64,000 nucleotides of DNA from an uncultured Granulosicoccaceae bacterium. GTDB lineage: Bacteria; Pseudomonadota; Gammaproteobacteria; Granulosicoccales; Granulosicoccaceae. A program made the translations under genes and the position numbers. Where the stretch lies: assembly GCA_938006335.1 (NCBI GenBank), contig CALLMF010000020.1, positions 62,001-126,000 on the forward strand, written 5' to 3'. Below the pieces are notes generated by a model that was not told the origin of the DNA, did not search any database, and was given only the letters and a program-made list of their open reading frames with translations. Below, one piece after another: positions 59,566 through 64,000 of this stretch (position 1 is the first letter of the stretch; the number at the start of each line of letters is the position of its first letter).

Positions 59566-61320
59566 ATGGACGACAAGGCACCAGACGACGAGCCGTCCGC
59601 TCGCGAGACGTACAGGCGCCTGCTCCAGTATGTGTGGCCTCACAAGATGCAGTTCGGTTTTGCGATCGCTGGCATGGTGGTCTATGCGCTGTGCGAGACC
59701 GGTTTCGCCGCATTGATGAAGCCGCTGCTCGATGTCAGCTTCATCGAGCGCGATACCGACTCGATCCTGCTGGTGCCGATCGCCATCATCGTTGTCTTCC
59801 TGATCCGTGGTGTCGCAGGCTTTGTCAGTACCTGGTTCATGGCCTGGATTGGTTGGGAGGTCATCACGCAGCTACGCCGCGAGGTATTCGCAAAATATCT
59901 GAGCCTGCCTACCTCGTTCTATGACCACGCCTCCTCGGGTGAGCTGATCTCGCGCATCACCTTCAACAGTCAGCAGGTCGCAAACGCATCGAGTAATACG
60001 CTCACCCTGATCGTGCGCGATTCGATCAGCGTGATCAGTTTGCTTGGGCTGATGTTCTGGTTGAGCTGGCAGTTATCGCTCGCGTTTCTGGTGGTGGGCC
60101 CGATTGTCGGCTTGCTTGTTTCACGCGTCAGCCGACGTTTCCGTTCGATCAGTCGCAACATCCAGGGCACCATGGGCGAGGTGAGCGCAGCGATCCAGGA
60201 GGTGGTGGACGCGAGCCGCGAGGTCAAGATGTTTGGCAGCCAGGCGCTGGAGGTTGAGTCCTTTGAGCGGATCAACCAGCGCAATCGCCAGTTCAACATG
60301 AAAGAAACCGCCTTGAAGGCCGCCAACACACCCGTGGTGCAGTTTGTCGTGGCCGTCGCGCTCGCTGCCATCGTGTACGTGGCATCGAGTGGCGCCTTTA
60401 TCGAGCGGATCAGCCCGGGGTCGTTTGTCGCCTTCATCACCGCGATGATGATGTTGTTCCAGCCGCTGCGACGCGTCACGTCCATCAACAACGAGATTCA
60501 ACGTGGCGTGGCCGCTGGAGAATCCTTGTTTGCCACATTGGATCTCGAGTCCGAACGCGACACCGGCACTGAAATTCTGTCGAATCAGATCGATACCATC
60601 AGCTTCGAAGACGTCGGGCTGACCTACGAGCCCGGCAAGCCGAGCGCACTCGTGGGAGTGAGCCTGAACATCGCTGCTGGCGAGCAGGTGGCCTTTGTTG
60701 GTGAGTCCGGCAGCGGCAAGACGTCGTTGGTGAATCTCTTGCCACGGCTTTATGAGGTAGATCAGGGCAGGGTACTGATCAACGGGTGTCCCCTCGAGGA
60801 CTACTCGCTGCAGTCCTTGCGCAGCCGCATTGCCTATGTCAGCCAGGACGTCACACTCTTCAATGACAGTATCGCCGCCAATATTGCTTACGGTAGTCGC
60901 GAGCCTGTCACGCGCGAGCGTCTGGAGGCGGCCTGCCGTGCTGCACATGCACACGACTTCATACTGGGTCTGGCTGATGGCTACAACACCATTGTTGGTG
61001 AGGACGGGACGATGCTCTCCGGTGGCCAGCGCCAGCGTGTTGCCATCGCTCGCGCGTTACTGCGCGATGCGCCCATCCTGATTCTGGATGAGGCCACGTC
61101 GGCATTGGATTCTGAAAGCGAGCGCAAGGTCCAGCAAGGACTGGAAACCCTGATGCAGGGGCGCACCACGCTGGTGGTCGCTCACCGTCTGAGTACGATC
61201 GAGTCGGCTGACCGAATCGTGGTGATGGAGCGTGGTCGTATCGTCGAAGTGGGGTCGCACGAGCAATTGCTCTCGCGTGGCGGCCACTATGCACGTCTCC
61301 ACAGCTCCCAGTTTGCATGA
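59566..61320 (+). CDS. msbA: lipid A exporter MsbA
   Basis: This 584-residue half-transporter flips lipid A-core across the inner membrane. Six TM helices lie in residues 1-330, with MsbA-typical segments 'LPTSFYDHASSGELISRITFNSQQVA' (core F-Y-D-H-A-S-S-G-E-L) and 'FRSISRNIQGTMGEVSA'. The ATPase has Walker A 'VGESGSGKTSLVNLL', Q-loop 'AYVSQDVTLFND', signature 'LSGGQRQRVAIARALL', Walker B 'ILILDEATSALD' and H-loop 'VVAHRLSTI'. Length is that of E. coli MsbA (582). The ATG at 59566 follows exbD by 43 nt. The stop overlaps lpxK. Confidence 0.95.
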   Translation: MDDKAPDDEPSARETYRRLLQYVWPHKMQFGFAIAGMVVYALCETGFAALMKPLLDVSFIERDTDSILLVPIAIIVVFLIRGVAGFVSTWFMAWIGWEVITQLRREVFAKYLSLPTSFYDHASSGELISRITFNSQQVANASSNTLTLIVRDSISVISLLGLMFWLSWQLSLAFLVVGPIVGLLVSRVSRRFRSISRNIQGTMGEVSAAIQEVVDASREVKMFGSQALEVESFERINQRNRQFNMKETALKAANTPVVQFVVAVALAAIVYVASSGAFIERISPGSFVAFITAMMMLFQPLRRVTSINNEIQRGVAAGESLFATLDLESERDTGTEILSNQIDTISFEDVGLTYEPGKPSALVGVSLNIAAGEQVAFVGESGSGKTSLVNLLPRLYEVDQGRVLINGCPLEDYSLQSLRSRIAYVSQDVTLFNDSIAANIAYGSREPVTRERLEAACRAAHAHDFILGLADGYNTIVGEDGTMLSGGQRQRVAIARALLRDAPILILDEATSALDSESERKVQQGLETLMQGRTTLVVAHRLSTIESADRIVVMERGRIVEVGSHEQLLSRGGHYARLHSSQFA

Positions 61321-62342
61321 CGGCTGCGGGCTGGCAGTCGATCTGGAGTAGCCGAGGGCCGATGGCCTGCCTGCTGTGGCCGGTTTCGCAGCTCTACCGC
61401 TCACTCGCGGCACTTGATCGCGCGCTCTATCGCATGGGTGTTCGACGTGTTGAACCGTCGCGCCTGCCGGTGCTGGTCGTGGGCAACATCGGCGTCGGCG
61501 GTACGGGCAAGTCGCCATTGACCGCGTGGCTATGCGAGCAGCTTGCGGCAGCCGGCTTGCGCCCTGGCATCGTATCGCGTGGCTACGGCGGCTCACACGC
61601 CGGCGCTGCCCACCGGGTCAGCGATCACGACGAGGCCAGTGTGGTCGGAGACGAGCCCTTGATGCTTGCACACATGACCGGCGTTCCTGTGAGCGTGTGC
61701 CGTCGACGGGCCGAGGCGGTGGAGCAGCTCGCCTCGAGTGGAGAGGTGGATGTCGTCGTGTCCGACGACGGTCTGCAGCATCACGCCATGGCACGTGACA
61801 TCGAGATCGTCGTTGTCGATGCGGTAACCGGCTTCGGCAATGGTTGGTTACTACCGGCGGGGCCCCTGCGAGAATCTACAGACCGCTTGGACTCGGTCGA
61901 TCTTGTGGTCTACCAGTGCGGTGCGGGTATGGATGCGCCGACATCGCGAGCGAGCTTCGAGCTCGCGCTGACGAACTGCCGTTCACTGACGTCCGGAACG
62001 TCCGAGCGCGTGACACGCTTTGCCGGTCAGCGCGTTCACGCGGTCGCGGCCATTGGTCGCCCAGCCCGGTTCTTTGATGCCTTGCGGAGTGTCGGTATCG
62101 ACGTGATAGAACACCCCCTGCCAGACCATCATCCAATCACGCCCGAGGACGTGGCGTTTGATGACCCAATGCCGGTACTCGTCACGCAAAAGGATGCCAT
62201 CAAATTGCAGTCCATTCACTCGCCGTTGGACAAGGTGTACACCGTAGAAACTCGATTGCAGCCGTCCACGCAGTTGAGAGACGCCTGTGATCAACTCGTG
62301 GATCAACTGCGGATGCAAATGCAACAGGAGCGGACGCCTTGA
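61317..62342 (+). CDS. lpxK: tetraacyldisaccharide 4'-kinase
   Basis: This 341-residue membrane-associated kinase adds the 4'-phosphate of lipid A. An N-terminal hydrophobic segment (about 15-30) is followed by the P-loop 'VGNIGVGGTGKSPLTAWL', 'RPGIVSRGYGG', 'VVGDEPLMLA', 'VVVSDDGLQHHAMARDIEIVVVD' (core D-D-G-L-Q-H, catalytic Asp region) and 'LLPAGPLRE'. It also has 'AAIGRPARFFDALRS' and 'PDHHPITPEDV'. It is coupled to msbA (ATGA) and kdsB (TGATG). Confidence 0.95.
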   Translation: MTAAGWQSIWSSRGPMACLLWPVSQLYRSLAALDRALYRMGVRRVEPSRLPVLVVGNIGVGGTGKSPLTAWLCEQLAAAGLRPGIVSRGYGGSHAGAAHRVSDHDEASVVGDEPLMLAHMTGVPVSVCRRRAEAVEQLASSGEVDVVVSDDGLQHHAMARDIEIVVVDAVTGFGNGWLLPAGPLRESTDRLDSVDLVVYQCGAGMDAPTSRASFELALTNCRSLTSGTSERVTRFAGQRVHAVAAIGRPARFFDALRSVGIDVIEHPLPDHHPITPEDVAFDDPMPVLVTQKDAIKLQSIHSPLDKVYTVETRLQPSTQLRDACDQLVDQLRMQMQQERTP

Positions 62343-63121
62343 TGTCGATACCTTCCTACGCCATCGTGATTCCTGCTCGATTCGGCTCCAGCCGCTTTCC
62401 GGGCAAGATGCTCGCGCCCGTGCTCGACGGCACGCCGCTGGTACTGCATGCCTGGCAGCGGGCCTGCGAGTCAGCCGCGTCTCAGGTCATCATCGCCACC
62501 GATGACGGGCGCATCGCCAGCGTCTGCGCCGATGCTGGCGCTGAGGTGGAGATGACGGATGCTGCGCACCCCAGCGGTACTGATCGAATCGCGGAAGTCG
62601 CGACGCGCCGAGCTTGGGACACCTCCCAGGTGATCGTCGGTCTGCAGGGAGATGAGCCAGCGACGCCACCGGAGTGGCTCGACGTGTTGGCAACAAACCT
62701 TGCCAGCCATCCTGATGCGGACATGGCGACACTGGCAGTTGCCATCGACAATAGCAATGACTACCACGACCCCAATCGCGTAAAGCTCGTGACAGATCGT
62801 CGTGGCATGGCCTTGTATTTCAGTCGCGCGCCGATTCCGTGGCGACGCGATGCATCGGATGACAGTGATGTTCCCGAGGCGTTGTTGCACGTTGGGCTAT
62901 ATGCCTATCGGCGGAGCTTTCTGAGCGACTACGAGTCGATGCCTTCGGCACAGCTGGAACAGGAAGAAAAGCTCGAGCAGCTTCGCGCCCTGTATGAAGG
63001 ACGGCGCATACATGTCGGAATGGTTCGTGGTCAGTCGCAGGGGGTGGACCATCCGGATGACCTTGCTGACGCGGAGCAGGCACTTCGAGCACTGCATGAC
63101 CGAGGCACGCAGCACACATGA
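62342..63121 (+). CDS. kdsB: 3-deoxy-manno-octulosonate cytidylyltransferase
   Basis: This 259-residue enzyme activates Kdo as CMP-Kdo for lipopolysaccharide core synthesis. It has 'AIVIPARFGSSRFPGKMLAP' (nucleotide-binding core R-F-x-S-S-R-F-P-G-K), 'VIIATDDGRIASVC', 'HPSGTDRIAEVA', 'VGLQGDEPATPPEWLD', 'ALYFSRAPIPWRRD' and 'HVGLYAYRRSFL'. The ATG at 62342 shares bases with the lpxK stop; a TTG one codon earlier is less likely. The Trm112-like small gene often between lpxK and kdsB is absent. Confidence 0.95.
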   Translation: MSIPSYAIVIPARFGSSRFPGKMLAPVLDGTPLVLHAWQRACESAASQVIIATDDGRIASVCADAGAEVEMTDAAHPSGTDRIAEVATRRAWDTSQVIVGLQGDEPATPPEWLDVLATNLASHPDADMATLAVAIDNSNDYHDPNRVKLVTDRRGMALYFSRAPIPWRRDASDDSDVPEALLHVGLYAYRRSFLSDYESMPSAQLEQEEKLEQLRALYEGRRIHVGMVRGQSQGVDHPDDLADAEQALRALHDRGTQHT

Positions 63122-63723
63122 CAGACAACAACAAGCAACGCCGTTGGAACGTGCACGACAGGGTTCCGCTGTACGAGGGATACAATCGTCTGGAGCAATT
63201 GCGCTTCTCGCACAGTAGTCACAGTGGCCAGACGCTAGGTCCGGTCGAACGCGAACTGTTTGTGCGCGGCAACGTGGTGGGCGTTCTGGCCGTGGATCCT
63301 GTCAATGACACGATCGCACTGGTGGAGCAGTTCCGCTACGGCGCACTGGAACGCAAACCCGACCCCTGGCTTGTTGAAATCATCGCCGGCATGATCGATA
63401 CCGACGAGACGCCGGAGCAGGTCGCCATTCGCGAAGCCAGGGAAGAGGCCGGGCTGGAGCTGCAGACGGTCACACGTGTGCATCACTACTTGACGAGCCC
63501 CGGTTGCAGTAACGAGGAAGTCTCGGTCTTTCATGCCGAAACATCGCTGGAAAACACGGGTGGTCTGCATGGTCTGGCTGACGAGGGCGAAGATATCCGC
63601 GTACATGTCGTGCCTGTGGATACCGCGTTCGCCTATGTGGATTCAGGGCGCATCTGCAATGGCTTGTCGATCATTGCCTTGCAGTGGTTGCGCCTGCAGC
63701 GACTTGGCGCCTACGCCGCGTAG
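63118..63723 (+). CDS. nudF: Nudix ADP-ribose pyrophosphatase
   Basis: This 201-residue Nudix hydrolase has the Nudix box 'GMIDTDETPEQVAIREAREEAGLEL' (G-x5-E-x7-R-E-x-x-E-E-x-G). 'EQFRYGAL' and 'YLTSPGCSNEEVSVFHAE' are both typical of NudF/ADP-ribose pyrophosphatase. It hydrolyses ADP-ribose to AMP and ribose 5-phosphate. The ATG at 63118 overlaps the kdsB stop, so it is the last gene of the exbB-to-nudF run. The specific substrate is inferred from family resemblance. Confidence 0.88.
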   Translation: MTDNNKQRRWNVHDRVPLYEGYNRLEQLRFSHSSHSGQTLGPVERELFVRGNVVGVLAVDPVNDTIALVEQFRYGALERKPDPWLVEIIAGMIDTDETPEQVAIREAREEAGLELQTVTRVHHYLTSPGCSNEEVSVFHAETSLENTGGLHGLADEGEDIRVHVVPVDTAFAYVDSGRICNGLSIIALQWLRLQRLGAYAA

Positions 63724-63734
63724 ACGCCGTTTGC

Positions 63735-64000
63735 CTACTCGTCGGTCTCGTAGACGGCATCGTCAACCAGAACGCCGCTTTCGAACAAGCCCACCAGGAC
63801 CTCGACATCCTTTCCCATCCAGTTCGAGGCATCGGTGCTGGCGCGTGAACACAATGCGATGGCCAGTGCGCGTGAGCACCTCAGCGGCTCGCCATTGGCA
63901 AACAAGGCGACTTCATCGTTGCCATCGGTGCTGTCTTCAGTGGTGTCACTGGCCCATGCCAGGCGCGTCCACGGCGCGCTGCGTACGCGCGCGGGCAGAT
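63735..64000 (-). CDS. C-terminal fragment, possibly a cupin/JmjC ribosomal oxygenase
   Basis: A minus-strand frame is open from the window edge to the stop TAG (63737-63735), giving 87 complete codons before the stop. The part 'EVALFANGEPLRCSRALAIALCS' (core L-F-A-N-G-E), followed by a helical segment and 'LVGLFESGVLVDD', resembles the C-terminal winged-helix region of RoxA/YcfD-type JmjC oxygenases. It is a real gene end by codon use, but the family call is tentative because the catalytic cupin lies outside the window. It is convergent with the Nudix gene. Confidence 0.45.
   Translation of the reverse strand, partial: LPARVRSAPWTRLAWASDTTEDSTDGNDEVALFANGEPLRCSRALAIALCSRASTDASNWMGKDVEVLVGLFESGVLVDDAVYETDE

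Noticed and set aside
1..64000. Mobile elements, CRISPR, tRNA or rRNA genes
   Set aside because: No transposase, phage gene, regular repeat-spacer pattern, cloverleaf or rRNA-like segment was seen; XerD is chromosomal housekeeping, not an element integrase.

Overview
The window is ordinary chromosomal DNA from a Gram-negative gammaproteobacterium with a fairly GC-rich genome (roughly 60% by eye). The reasons are a class I GshA, gammaproteobacterial XerD-DsbC order, LptF/LptG, lolC-lolD, CsiV next to Mfd, DUF2062-comEC-exbBD, msbA-lpxK-kdsB, an Ate1/Bpt-type leucyltransferase and a lysine-rich AlgP-like protein. No rRNA, tRNA, CRISPR array, insertion sequence or phage gene was recognised. The genus cannot be named from this sequence alone.

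Left part (1-11.7 kb): the tail of an MFS transporter, a LemA-type lipoprotein, the ABC-F ATPase yheS, an outer-membrane-like protein and a DUF2970 protein face valS-(acidic hypothetical)-holC on the minus strand. holC is divergent from lptF-lptG. The pepA gene usually found between holC and lptF is absent. An AT-richer patch holds an RDD membrane protein, followed by a repetitive lysine-rich histone-H1-like gene flanked by hairpins.

Middle part (11.7-37 kb): moeA, xerD, dsbC, a TPR protein, a DUF3187 protein, an AsrA-like lon with a possible heat-shock promoter, rep, an inositol-phosphatase-family gene, a glyoxalase-II-like hydrolase, a class III adenylate cyclase and bpt. Next come a four-helix membrane protein resembling the N-terminus of an exopolysaccharide sugar transferase, and sbcB-ybfF divergent from gshA-mobA-moeA (a second moeA). 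These are followed by a cytochrome P450, a double-receiver/PAS/degenerate-GGDEF protein, and a HIT-MoxR-VWA operon. A 79-nt inverted repeat lies between the convergent response-regulator and VWA genes.

Right part (37-64 kb): a cobalamin adenosyltransferase, a thioesterase, a lytic transglycosylase, a YadG/YadH ABC exporter and a methyltransferase. A minus-strand unit encodes glycine-zipper protein, PepSY protein, PhoP, PhoQ and a surface protein with a GlyGly-CTERM-like tail. Next are csiV and mfd, then the envelope cluster lolC-lolD, a sulfotransferase-TPR-glycosyltransferase fusion, DUF2062, comEC, exbB-exbD, msbA, lpxK, kdsB and a Nudix ADP-ribose pyrophosphatase, ending in a partial gene. 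Much of this half serves the envelope: lipoprotein release (Lol), lipid A flipping and phosphorylation (MsbA, LpxK), Kdo activation (KdsB) and proton-motive-force coupling (ExbBD). The most unusual gene is the three-domain fusion at 52.6-55.3 kb, which occupies the place where lolE would be expected.
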